From: Solirubrobacter deserti
GTDB lineage: Bacteria > Actinomycetota > Thermoleophilia > Solirubrobacterales > Solirubrobacteraceae
NCBI RefSeq assembly: GCF_003344625.1
Contig: NZ_QPKJ02000004.1
Coordinates: 1-64,000 of the forward strand
Direction of reading: 5' to 3'
Length of the DNA: 64,000 bases
Positions 26,157 to 33,868 of the stretch are shown here, piece by piece. The notes under the pieces are model-generated. The model was not told the DNA's origin. It saw nothing but the letters and a program-made list of their open reading frames with translations, and searched no databases. The position numbers and the translations under genes were made by a program. How positions within the stretch are numbered: the stretch's first letter is position 1; the number at the start of each line of letters is the position of its first letter.

Positions 26157-26207
26157 ATCGTGTTTCGGGGGCGTTTGGCGATCACCCGTCGTGCGCATCC
26201 TCAGCGC

Positions 26208-26303
26208 GTGACGGCCACTGTCATCGACGTAATCGAGCGGGTGCTCGGCCCGCTCGACCCGCAGTTGATCGACCGAGCCGAGAGGCTACGATCGACGAGC
26301 TGA
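26208..26303 (+). pseudogene. Probable 5' part of a frameshifted gene
   Basis: A GTG-started frame of 31 codons (VTATVIDVIERVLGPLDPQL...) ends in TGA at 26301. The adjacent frame from about 26291 continues smoothly (IDELSALDAEYRQYAKAF...) into the 26426-27253 frame but has no start codon upstream. One lost base near 26288 would join the two. This could be a true frameshift, a sequencing error, or two separate ORFs. Confidence 0.5.
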
Positions 26304-26425
26304 GCGCACTCGACGCCGAGTACCGGCAGTACGCGAAGGCGTTCGAATCACGGTGCGCGCCGCCGGATGAGTTCTGGCCCGCCGCCCGCTCGCTGGTCCG
26401 CAACAACTTCAGGCGGGACCGCGAG

Positions 26426-27253
26426 GTGGCGGAAGCGGCGCTGCAGCGCGTGCTGAGGCAGCTGCTGTACGCGCACGGCGCGTACGGCAACGACTCGTTG
26501 GGTCGCATCCTGAGCAGGGCGCTGAATCCCAAGTACGTCGCGGGATCGGGAACGCCACGCTGGCTGGCGTGCGACTCCGACAAGGCATGGCTGACCAACT
26601 ACCTGGAGACGCTCGCCTACCTGCGTCCTCTCATCGAGGCGGGGATTCTCGTCCTTGTCCCGCGCGCCGTCGAGATGCTGCCCGGTCCGATGGGACAGGT
26701 GGTGTCCGAGGACGCCGGAACGCATCCGGACTCGGTCGCGTGTGCCATCGAGTGGGCTCTGGGTCGCGCGGCACGCGCGGACTACGAGCGGTGGCAGGCG
26801 CTCGAATCCGGGCAGCGAGGAACGTACTCCCACGGCGTCACGGAAAGTCGGATGTTCCAACCCTTCGGCTCGGTCCTCGACAAGTTGCTCGCCGTGGAGG
26901 CCGGCGAGCCGGGGGACCTCGTGGTGGAGAGCCACGAGGAGGACATCGCGCTGCAGTGGCTGGTCGCGCAGAGCGTCGCCTCGCCGCCGGGTCGGGATTC
27001 GAGCAACGCGGCGGCGTTGAATCGCCTCGCCCTCCCCGGGCTCGCTCGGGTCGGAGCCGAAGACGTGCTGGCTCTCCGAGGGCAGGACGCCTGGGTCGAC
27101 TACCGCCTTGCCCTCAGCCGCGGTCTCGATCGCGTGCGTGGCGAATCCCCGGAGGACATGGCGCGGGTCCTGCGGGAGGAGGTGCAGTCGATCCAGCGAT
27201 CCGCCGCGCGGACCTCCAAGACGAGCAAGCTCGTGAGGCGCAGAGCAAGGTGA
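26426..27253 (+). CDS. Uncharacterised protein next to tRNA-Tyr (probably 5'-frameshifted)
   Basis: 275 residues from GTG 26426, but in-frame coding quality extends back to about 26291 (EYRQYAKAFESRCAPPDEFWPAARSLVRNNF), so the displayed start is probably internal. No family recognised. The protein is soluble, with a helical N-terminal part (AEAALQRVLRQLLYAHGAYG), a LETLAYLRPLIEAGILVLVP segment and a basic C-terminus (KTSKLVRRRAR). Codon bias is less GC3-extreme than in the flanks. The position just after a tRNA hints at an acquired accessory gene. Confidence 0.6.
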   Translation: MAEAALQRVLRQLLYAHGAYGNDSLGRILSRALNPKYVAGSGTPRWLACDSDKAWLTNYLETLAYLRPLIEAGILVLVPRAVEMLPGPMGQVVSEDAGTHPDSVACAIEWALGRAARADYERWQALESGQRGTYSHGVTESRMFQPFGSVLDKLLAVEAGEPGDLVVESHEEDIALQWLVAQSVASPPGRDSSNAAALNRLALPGLARVGAEDVLALRGQDAWVDYRLALSRGLDRVRGESPEDMARVLREEVQSIQRSAARTSKTSKLVRRRAR

Positions 27254-27438
27254 AAGCCGACGTCGGGATGGTGTTGCGGCAGCGTACGCGGGCTGGTTGG
27301 CGGCGAAACACGGCGGGTGCGTTGATCGGGCTCGGGGGGGTCACCGCCAAGACGGCGACGGATTTGACCCGCGCGTGGCTCAAGGCGCGCAGCGCCGACG
27401 ACCCCGCCGCGGCGCGCTGCTACGGGATCTTCACGTGA
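27250..27438 (+). CDS. Small basic protein coupled to the preceding gene
   Basis: 62 residues from GTG 27250, which overlaps the previous stop by 4 bp (GTGA). Sequence features are an Arg/Lys-rich start (RQRTRAGWRR) and a short amphipathic middle (LIGLGGVTAKTATDL). No family recognised. The overlap suggests it is translated with the upstream gene; otherwise there is little support. Confidence 0.5.
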   Translation: MKADVGMVLRQRTRAGWRRNTAGALIGLGGVTAKTATDLTRAWLKARSADDPAAARCYGIFT

Positions 27439-27565
27439 CCAGTTGTCCCTTGCGTCAAGCGACGCAGTCGAGCCGCCGAGCCGGCAGCGCGCGGAGCATC
27501 AGCGCGCACTGTGGCGGGCGCGTCGCGCGTTAGTCGCGCTCACGCTGAGGGGACCTCGTCGTCTG

Positions 27566-28321
27566 ATGAGCGACCGGTGGGTGCCCGCACTGTTGCGCCC
27601 GCGGCCGTCCGGGCCGGCCGCGCGGGTGGTGGCGTGGCTGCCGGCGTGGCCGCCGGCGGCGGTGTTCGTGGTCGCGCTGCTCGCCGGCTTCGTCGCGTTC
27701 GCCGCGGTCTCGGTGCTGCTCGGGACGCTGGTCACCGAGGTGGTGTTGGGCAGCGGCGGTATCCGGGATGCAGACGAGGGCGTGGTCGACGAGCTCGCCG
27801 CCGGGCGCACGCCGCTGCTCGACGACGTCTCGTCCGTGGTGTCGTGGATCGGCGGCGGTCCGGCACTGGCCTCGCTGGCGGGGCTGGTCGCGCTCGTGGC
27901 CGCCGTGCGCCGCAACTGGCTGATCGCCGTGTTCGTCGCGTGCCTGCTGCCGGTCGAGACGGCGGCGTACCGGCTGACGCTGAACCTGGTCGCGCGCGAC
28001 CGGCCCGGGGTCGAACGGCTCGACGGCCTGCCTCTGGGCGGCAGCTACCCGTCCGGGCACAGCGCCGCCTCGGTCGCGGTCTACGCGGGCCTGATGCTGC
28101 TCGTGATTCCGGCGGTGCGGAGCCGCCACACGCGGGCGATCGCCTGGACGATCGCCGTCGCGGTGCCGATGCTGGTCGCGCTCTCCCGCCTGTACCGGGG
28201 GATGCACCATCCGCTGGACGTGGTCGGTGGGGTGGTCGTCGGCCTCGGCACGCTGACCGTCGTCGTCTTCGCGTGCCGAGCCGCCGCATCCGTCACGCGG
28301 CCACGGCCTGCGGATCGCTGA
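27566..28321 (+). CDS. PAP2-family membrane phosphatase
   Basis: 251 residues from ATG 27566 (MSDRWVPALLRP); TTG 27443 would add 41 low-quality residues. Membrane segments are at about 25-60, 95-120, 125-150 and 170-240. The phosphatase signature is complete: NLVARDRPGVERL (motif 1), YPSGHSAAS (motif 2) and SRLYRGMHHPLDVVGG (motif 3, His nucleophile). Family members dephosphorylate lipid phosphates such as undecaprenyl-PP or phosphatidate at the outer membrane face. The substrate is not determined. Confidence 0.88.
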   Translation: MSDRWVPALLRPRPSGPAARVVAWLPAWPPAAVFVVALLAGFVAFAAVSVLLGTLVTEVVLGSGGIRDADEGVVDELAAGRTPLLDDVSSVVSWIGGGPALASLAGLVALVAAVRRNWLIAVFVACLLPVETAAYRLTLNLVARDRPGVERLDGLPLGGSYPSGHSAASVAVYAGLMLLVIPAVRSRHTRAIAWTIAVAVPMLVALSRLYRGMHHPLDVVGGVVVGLGTLTVVVFACRAAASVTRPRPADR

Positions 28322-28511
28322 CGGTCTTCACATCCCGCGGCGCGACCAGCGCGCAGACGATCGCGGCCAGCGCGGCGAACCCCGCCGCGACCAGCAGCGC
28401 GACCTGGTGGACGCCGACGCGCAGTCGCTCGGGCCGGACGAGCAGCGCGTCGTCGCGAACTACCTGCAGCGCGTTATCGAGGCGATGGGGCGCCCGCGGG
28501 ACGTCACCTGA
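28293..28511. pseudogene. Gene remnants: MFS-like C-terminus (-) and MarR-like C-terminus (+)
   Basis: On the minus strand, ending in TGA at 28295-28293, a frame encodes a hydrophobic helix and tail (VALLVAAGFAALAAIVCAL, then VAPRDVK) like the last segment of an MFS permease. On the plus strand, ending at 28511, another encodes AQSLGPDEQRVVANYLQRV, like a MarR C-terminus. Neither has a start. I read this as debris from a lost regulator/transporter pair; one of the two frames could be chance. Confidence 0.4.
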
Positions 28512-29922
28512 GCGCGCTGCGGCGCAGCTTGCCGCTGACCGTGCGCGGCAGCGCGTCGACGAAGTCGACCCGCCGGGGGTACTTGTACGGCGCCGTGATG
28601 CCCTTGACGTGCTCCTGCAGCTCGCGCGCGAGATCCGGCCCAGCGGCGAACCCGTCGCGCAGGACGACGACCGCGCGGACGATGCTGCCCCGCTCGGAGT
28701 CGGGCGCCGCGACGGCCGCCGCGTCGGCGACGGCGGGATGCTCGAGCAGCGCGGACTCGACCTCGAACGGGCCGATCCGGTAGCCGGCGGAGACGATCAC
28801 GTCGTCCGCTCGCCCCTCGAAGTACAGGTAGCCGTCCTCGTCGGCGTGCACGCGGTCGCCCGTGCGCCACGGCCCGACGGGCGCCGGGTGGTCGTGGTAG
28901 CCGAGGAAGAAGGTCGGCACCGTGCTCGGGTCGAGCACCAGCTCGCCGTCCTCGATCCAGCAGCGCACGCCCGGGAGCGGCCGGCCCATGCTGCCGGGGC
29001 GCGCCGGGACGCCGGCCGGCATCGCCGTGATCTGGCCGGTCTCGGTCTGGCCGTAGCCGTCGCGGATCTCGACGCCGGTCGTCTCGCTCCAGACGCGCAG
29101 GATCTCGGGGTTGAGCGCCTCACCGGCGGCGAGGCAGCTGCGCAGCGTCGGCGTGGGCCGCAGCGCGTCGCGCTTGACGATCACGCGGTACTCGGTCGGC
29201 GCCATGCACAGCACGTCGACGCGCTCCTCGGCGAGCAGGTGCATGCGCTCCTGCGCGTCGAAGCGCCCGTCGTGCAGGACGGCGGCGGCGCCCTGCAGCC
29301 ACGGGGCGATGAACGCGTTGCGGGCCGACTTCGACCAGCCGGAGGCGGCGGTGCACCAGACGCGGTCGCCCGAGCGGACGTCCATCCAGTGCCGGCCCTG
29401 CAGGCGCTGCCCCCACAGGTAGCGGTGTGCGTGCACGACGCACTTCGGCAGGCCGCTGGTGCCGGACGTGAACGTCATCAGCGCCGGCTCGTCCAGGCCG
29501 GTCGCGACGACCGCCGGAGCGGCGTCGGTGTGCTCGGGCAGCTCGTCCGTCCACAGAACCGGGCAGTCGACCCGCGCGGCCTCGAGCTCCGCCCGGTTGC
29601 GCGGGTCGGCGACCACGGCGCAGACCGGCACCGTGCCCAGGCGCTGGCGTAGGTCCTTCGCGCGCAGCTGCTCGTTGCACGGCAGGACGACGTACCCCTG
29701 CCGGAACGCGGCCAGCATCGTGAACACCCACGCCGGGCGGTTGCCGATCAACGTCAGCACGACGTCGCCGCCCCGCAGGCCGAGGTCGTCGAGCGCGCGG
29801 GCGAGCGCCTCGACCCGCTCGCGCACCTGCGGGAACGTCCACTCGCGACGCTCGCCGGAGCGGGTTCGCTCGATCAGCGCGAGCCCGTCCGCCTGCAGGA
29901 TGCGGGCCGCGAAATTGCTCAT
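28504..29922 (-). CDS. AMP-dependent acyl-CoA synthetase
   Basis: 472 residues, ANL superfamily. The P-loop-like motif MTFTSGTSGLPKCVVH (about 150-165), DGYGQTETGQI (about 290), WRTGDRVHADEDGYLYFEGRADDVI and the catalytic Lys in RTVSGKLRRSAL near the C-terminus are intact. Compactness and layout resemble benzoate/aromatic or medium-chain CoA ligases, but the acid cannot be assigned. ATG 29922 overlaps the decarboxylase beta stop (ATGA), making it the third gene of a coupled operon running away from the FadR-type regulator. Confidence 0.92.
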   Translation of the reverse strand: MSNFAARILQADGLALIERTRSGERREWTFPQVRERVEALARALDDLGLRGGDVVLTLIGNRPAWVFTMLAAFRQGYVVLPCNEQLRAKDLRQRLGTVPVCAVVADPRNRAELEAARVDCPVLWTDELPEHTDAAPAVVATGLDEPALMTFTSGTSGLPKCVVHAHRYLWGQRLQGRHWMDVRSGDRVWCTAASGWSKSARNAFIAPWLQGAAAVLHDGRFDAQERMHLLAEERVDVLCMAPTEYRVIVKRDALRPTPTLRSCLAAGEALNPEILRVWSETTGVEIRDGYGQTETGQITAMPAGVPARPGSMGRPLPGVRCWIEDGELVLDPSTVPTFFLGYHDHPAPVGPWRTGDRVHADEDGYLYFEGRADDVIVSAGYRIGPFEVESALLEHPAVADAAAVAAPDSERGSIVRAVVVLRDGFAAGPDLARELQEHVKGITAPYKYPRRVDFVDALPRTVSGKLRRSALR

Positions 29923-30470
29923 CGCGCGGTCGCGGCCGCCTCGAAGCGCCAGCGCACCACGGGCGCGTCGACGAACGGCGACGGGCCGGGCCAGGCGCGG
30001 TCCTCGTAGCGGACCTCCAGCAGGCCCGGGCGCGGCAGGTTCGCCACGTGCTCGGCGACCTCGTCGGCGGTCCGCGCGGTCGCCGTGTGCAGGCCGAGCG
30101 CCGCGGCGACGCCGGCGAAGACGTCCGGGACGCCGAGCGCCTGGCCGCCCGTGATCGAGTAGTGGCCGTCGACGAGCACGATCGCGAGCAGGTTGCGCGG
30201 CGCGAGCCCCGCCAGCGACCACAGCGAGCCGGCGCCCATCAAGGTCTCCCCGTCGCCGAGCAGGGCGAGCACGGTGCGGTCGGGTCGCTTCTCGGCCACG
30301 CCGAGCGCCGCCGCGAGCGCGGTGCCCATGGAGCCGCCCATGTACAGGTGCGGGCCGTCGTCGCTGGCCGCGCGCAGCGCTGAAGTGGCGGTGCCGAGCG
30401 AGGAGACCGCGAGCGCGTCGGGCGCCGCCTCGAGGATTGCGCGGACGATGTCGGTCGGGTTCAGGCTCAC
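29919..30470 (-). CDS. Thiamine-diphosphate-dependent decarboxylase, catalytic (beta) subunit
   Basis: 183 residues, similar in size and layout to ComE, the beta subunit of sulfopyruvate decarboxylase, and to C-terminal halves of phosphonopyruvate decarboxylases. The ThDP/Mg motif GDGETLMGAGSLWSLAG...VLVDGHYSITGGQ is clear; where homologues have D-N the sequence has V-D, so the Mg-binding Asn is Asp. GTG 30470 overlaps the alpha stop (GTGA). With the alpha subunit it should decarboxylate a 2-oxo acid; the identity of the acid is unknown. Confidence 0.87.
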   Translation of the reverse strand: MSLNPTDIVRAILEAAPDALAVSSLGTATSALRAASDDGPHLYMGGSMGTALAAALGVAEKRPDRTVLALLGDGETLMGAGSLWSLAGLAPRNLLAIVLVDGHYSITGGQALGVPDVFAGVAAALGLHTATARTADEVAEHVANLPRPGLLEVRYEDRAWPGPSPFVDAPVVRWRFEAAATAR

Positions 30471-30970
30471 AGCTCCAGCTCCGCCTCGAGGAGGATCGGG
30501 GCGAGCACGCGCGCGCCCTCGGCGACCGCCACCGCCCCCTTGACGATCCTGGCCGCGTCGTCGGGGTCGCGCAACGGGAAGGCCTGGACGCCGAGCGCAT
30601 CCAGCGTCGCGACCGTCGTGCGGCCGAGCGGCATCTGCGCCGGGTTGCGCTCGCCCAGCGTGCCGCGCATCGAGAGGACGACGGGAAACGCGAGGCCGTA
30701 GGGGATGACGAGCGAGCCGATGGCGTTGAGCGAATTGCCCAGGCCCGAGCACTGCGCCAGCACGACGGGCAGCCCGCCGGCGGCGCGGTACCCCGCGGCG
30801 TAGCCGAAGCACTCCTCCTCGCGGGTCAGCGTGCGCAGCGGGACGCCGCGCTCGGCGAGGCGGCGGCCGATCGGCGCCAGGCGCTTGTCGGGAACCCAGG
30901 CCGCCACTTCGACGCCCGCCTCGAGCAGGGCGTCGGCCAGCGTCTGCTGCCATGTCGGTGACGTGAGCAC
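30467..30970 (-). CDS. Thiamine-diphosphate-dependent decarboxylase, alpha subunit
   Basis: 167 residues, ComD-like N-terminal (PYR) domain. The conserved activator Glu lies in TLTREEECFGYAAGYRAAG (about residue 48), followed by VVLAQCSGLGNSLNAIGSL and SMRGTLGERNPAQ. The GTG start at 30970 is only 5 bp from the FadR-type operator at 30975, so regulator binding would sit at the start of the transcript. It is the first gene of the leftward operon decarboxylase alpha, beta, acyl-CoA synthetase. Confidence 0.86.
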   Translation of the reverse strand: MLTSPTWQQTLADALLEAGVEVAAWVPDKRLAPIGRRLAERGVPLRTLTREEECFGYAAGYRAAGGLPVVLAQCSGLGNSLNAIGSLVIPYGLAFPVVLSMRGTLGERNPAQMPLGRTTVATLDALGVQAFPLRDPDDAARIVKGAVAVAEGARVLAPILLEAELEL

Positions 30971-30974
30971 TTAT

Positions 30975-31011
30975 TGGTCATACCACAAATGGCCCAAAGC
31001 TGGTACAACCT
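30975..31011. promoter_or_regulatory. Paired FadR/GntR-type operators in the divergent promoter
   Basis: TGGTCATACCA at 30975-30985 fits the FadR-subfamily consensus TNGTNNNACNA perfectly as a palindrome. TGGTACAACCT at 31001-31011 is a second, one-mismatch copy 26 bp away. Both lie between the divergent decarboxylase and regulator genes. Confidence 0.75.
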
Positions 31012-31018
31012 CGACGTG

Positions 31019-31756
31019 ATGAGCGAGACCCGTGCCTCGCGGTCGTTCGACGACGTCGTCGAGCAGCTGCGCGAAGCGATCTACTCGGGACGAATCCGCC
31101 CGGGGCAGCGGCTGCCGGTCGAGCGTCAGCTGTCCGAGGAGCTCGGCGTCGGCCGGCCGACCCTGCGCGAGGCGCTGCGGGCGCTGGAGGCGGTCGGGCT
31201 GATCGAGGTCCGCCCGGGCAAGGGCGGCGGCTCCTACGCGGCCGCGCCGCCGGCCTCGACGGTCGGTGAGGCGCTCGCCGCGGTCGTCAACCTGCGCGGC
31301 GCCTCGCTCGAGGACCTGGCCGAGTACCGGCTCGACTTCGAGAGCGAGAACGCGGCGTGGGCGGCGCGCCGCGCGAACGCCGATGACATCGCCGAGCTGC
31401 GCGCGCTCGTCAGCGAGGCCAAGGCGGCCGCCGGGGACCCTGAGACGCTCGCGGCGGTCGTGGAGGTCGACGTTCGCTGGCACGAGGCGCTCGCCCGCGC
31501 CACCAAGAACCGGCTGCGGATCGGGATCGCGCTCGGCATCCACGAGGCGGTGCTGCGGCGCCACCGGGCGGCGACCCGGCCGCATACGGTGGAGCTCGTG
31601 CCCACGGTCCCCGGCGACATGGCGGCGATCACCCAGGCCGTGGCGGACGGCGACGCCGAGGCCGCCCGGCGCCTGATGCGCGCGCACCTGGAGAGCTGGA
31701 ACCGGCGCGGGCTCGGAGATATTGGTATGACCGAAGCGGTGGAGCACGCGCAATGA
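31019..31756 (+). CDS. FadR-subfamily GntR transcriptional regulator
   Basis: 245 residues from ATG 31019. A winged helix-turn-helix (DDVVEQLREAIYSGRIRPGQRLPVERQLSEELGVGRPTLREALRALEAVGLIEVRPGKGGG) is followed by an all-helical FCD ligand domain (about 90-225), with candidate metal ligands in VDVRWHEALARAT and VPGDMAAITQAV. It divides two operons and has consensus operators on its own 5' side and a further weaker copy before hyuA. It probably represses both until a pathway acid binds. Its stop overlaps the hyuA start (ATGA). Confidence 0.93.
   Translation: MSETRASRSFDDVVEQLREAIYSGRIRPGQRLPVERQLSEELGVGRPTLREALRALEAVGLIEVRPGKGGGSYAAAPPASTVGEALAAVVNLRGASLEDLAEYRLDFESENAAWAARRANADDIAELRALVSEAKAAAGDPETLAAVVEVDVRWHEALARATKNRLRIGIALGIHEAVLRRHRAATRPHTVELVPTVPGDMAAITQAVADGDAEAARRLMRAHLESWNRRGLGDIGMTEAVEHAQ
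31723..31733. promoter_or_regulatory. Possible third FadR-type operator before hyuA
   Basis: TGGTATGACCG matches TNGTNNNACNA except at the last base. It lies inside the last codons of the regulator gene, 20 bp before the hyuA start. Confidence 0.4.
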
Positions 31757-33792
31757 GAGCAGGAGTCGACATCGGAGGGACGTTCACGGACCTCTGCATC
31801 GCCGGCCCGGACGGGATCGTCGCGATCGGCAAGGCGCTCGGCACGCCCGCGGCACCCGCCGACAGCGTCGAGACGGTGCTGCGCGACGCGCTCGAAGACC
31901 AGCCGTTCGACGGCGGCGACCTCACGCGGGTGGTCCACGCGACGACGCTGGTGACGAACGCGCTGATCGAGCGCAAGGGCGCGAAGATCGCGCTGCTGGC
32001 CACGGCTGGGTTCCGCGACGTGATCGAGCTCGCGCGCGAGCGGCGGCCCGACATCTACCGGCTCGACGTCTGGCGTCCCGACCCGCTCGTCCCGCGGCAC
32101 CTGCGCTTCGACGTCCCGGAGCGCACGCTCGCCGACGGCACCGTCGAGCTCGAGGTCGACGTCGAGGACGTCGCGGCGCTGGCGGCCGAGCTGGCCGAGC
32201 GCGGCGTGGAGGCGGTTGCCATCTGCTTCCTGCACAGCTTCACCAACCCCGCCAACGAGCGCGCCGCGCGCGACGCCGTCCGGCGCGCCGCGCCCGACCT
32301 GCGCGTCGCCCTCTCCAGCGACATCGCGCCGGAGATCCGCGAGTACGAGCGCACCCAGACGACCGCGGCGAGCGTGTTCGTGCAGGACCGCGTCGTGCGC
32401 TATCTCGACGACCTGGAGGCGCGGCTGAGCGCGCTCGGCGCCGGCGACCGCCTGCGCGTGATGCTCTCCAACGGCGGCGTGGCCACCGCGCGCGACGCGG
32501 CCGACCGCCCGATCCGGATGCTCGAGTCCGGGCCGGCCGCCGGCGCGCTGGCCGCCGCCCGCTTCGCCGCCTTCAACGGCTTCCGCGACCTGATGTCGTT
32601 CGACATGGGCGGCACGACGGCCAAGCTGTGCCTGATCGAGGACGGCCGCCCGCTCGTCACGCACGAGTTCGAGGCCGCGCGCACCGACCGCTTCACGCGC
32701 GGGTCGGGGCTGCCGATCAAGACGCCGACGATCGACATGATCGAGATCGGGGTGGGCGGCGGGTCGCTCGCGCACGTCGACACGCTCGGGCTGCTGGCCT
32801 GCGGACCGCAGTCCGCGGGCGCCGATCCCGGACCCGCGTGCTACGGCGGCGGAGGCACCCGGCCGACGGTCACGGACGCCGACCTCGTGCTCGGCTATCT
32901 GGACGCCGGGTTCTTCCTCGGCGGCGAGATGGCGCTGGACGTCGAGGCCGCGCGCACCGCGATCAAGACCCACATCGCCGACCCGCTCGGCCTGAGCGTC
33001 GAGGAGGCGGCGTGGGGCATCCACCGCCTCGTCAACGAGGACATGGCGAGCGCCGCGCGCGTGCACGCCGCCGAGCGCGGCCACGACGCGACCGGGCTGC
33101 CGCTGTTCGCGTTCGGCGGGGCCGGCCCGGTGCACGCGTTCGGCGTCGGCGCCGCACTCGGCACCACCACCGTGATCGTGCCCGCCGCCGCGGGAGTGAT
33201 GAGCAGCGTCGGCGTGCTCGCCGCGCCGCTCGCGACCGACGGGGTGCGCAGCAAGCTCGAGCCGGTCGACGAGAGCACGCTCGAGCGCGCCGAGCCGCTG
33301 TTCGCCGAGCTGGAGGCCCAGGGCGCGGAGATCCTGTCCTCCTCCGGCCTCGCCGACGAGGACATCACGCACGAGCGCTCGATCGACATGCGCTACGTCG
33401 GCCAGGGCTTCGAGGTGACGGTGCCGATCGCGCCGGGCGAGGACCTGCGGGCGGCGTTCGAGGCCGCGTACGTCCGCGCGCACGGCCGCACGGGGCCGGA
33501 CGTGCCGATCGAGGCCATCAGCTGGCGCGTGCTCAGCCGCGGGCCGGACCCGGACCTGCGGCTCGTGGCCGCCCCCGCCGGTGACGGCGACGCCCGCAAG
33601 GGCACGCGCGACGTGTGGTTCGAGGACGGCTACCGCGAGACGCCGATCTTCGACCGCTACCGGATGGCGGTCGGCACGCAGGTGGAGGGCCCCGCGATCG
33701 TCGAGGAGCGCGAGTCCACCACCGTCGTCGGCCCGGGCGCGACCGCCCGGGTCGCCGAGGACGGCAGCCTGATCATCGAGGGGGACGCATGA
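31753..33792 (+). CDS. hyuA: Hydantoinase/oxoprolinase family, subunit A
   Basis: 679 residues, normal for HyuA. The ASKHA-type ATP-binding start RAGVDIGGTFTDLCI, FDMGGTTAKLCLIE, the GPQSAGADPGPACYGGGG segment and GGAGPVHAFGVGAALG are all present. HyuA pairs with HyuB to perform ATP-driven ring opening of N-methylhydantoin or 5-oxoproline, or, in relatives, carboxylation of acetophenone/acetone. The neighbours (SDR, DAO-type oxidase, acyl-CoA synthetase, ThDP decarboxylase) do not settle which. It overlaps the regulator by 4 bp. Confidence 0.93.
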   Translation: MRAGVDIGGTFTDLCIAGPDGIVAIGKALGTPAAPADSVETVLRDALEDQPFDGGDLTRVVHATTLVTNALIERKGAKIALLATAGFRDVIELARERRPDIYRLDVWRPDPLVPRHLRFDVPERTLADGTVELEVDVEDVAALAAELAERGVEAVAICFLHSFTNPANERAARDAVRRAAPDLRVALSSDIAPEIREYERTQTTAASVFVQDRVVRYLDDLEARLSALGAGDRLRVMLSNGGVATARDAADRPIRMLESGPAAGALAAARFAAFNGFRDLMSFDMGGTTAKLCLIEDGRPLVTHEFEAARTDRFTRGSGLPIKTPTIDMIEIGVGGGSLAHVDTLGLLACGPQSAGADPGPACYGGGGTRPTVTDADLVLGYLDAGFFLGGEMALDVEAARTAIKTHIADPLGLSVEEAAWGIHRLVNEDMASAARVHAAERGHDATGLPLFAFGGAGPVHAFGVGAALGTTTVIVPAAAGVMSSVGVLAAPLATDGVRSKLEPVDESTLERAEPLFAELEAQGAEILSSSGLADEDITHERSIDMRYVGQGFEVTVPIAPGEDLRAAFEAAYVRAHGRTGPDVPIEAISWRVLSRGPDPDLRLVAAPAGDGDARKGTRDVWFEDGYRETPIFDRYRMAVGTQVEGPAIVEERESTTVVGPGATARVAEDGSLIIEGDA

Positions 33793-33868
33793 CTCGCGCT
33801 GGGCGCTCGCATGCTTCGGCGAGAACTCGCCTGGCGGCTCGCTCCCGCGTGGCGCGGAAGGAGCGGAT
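33793..33868. other. 76-bp palindromic spacer between hyuA and hyuB
   Basis: This operon otherwise has overlapping or nearly touching genes, but hyuA and hyuB are separated by 76 bp rich in nested inverted repeats, for example GGCGA-GAAC-TCGCC around 33826-33839. It could be an extragenic palindromic repeat or an RNA processing site. A 27-codon frame from ATG 33789 to 33872 crosses it but has Arg/Ala-rich, low-quality codons. Confidence 0.45.
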
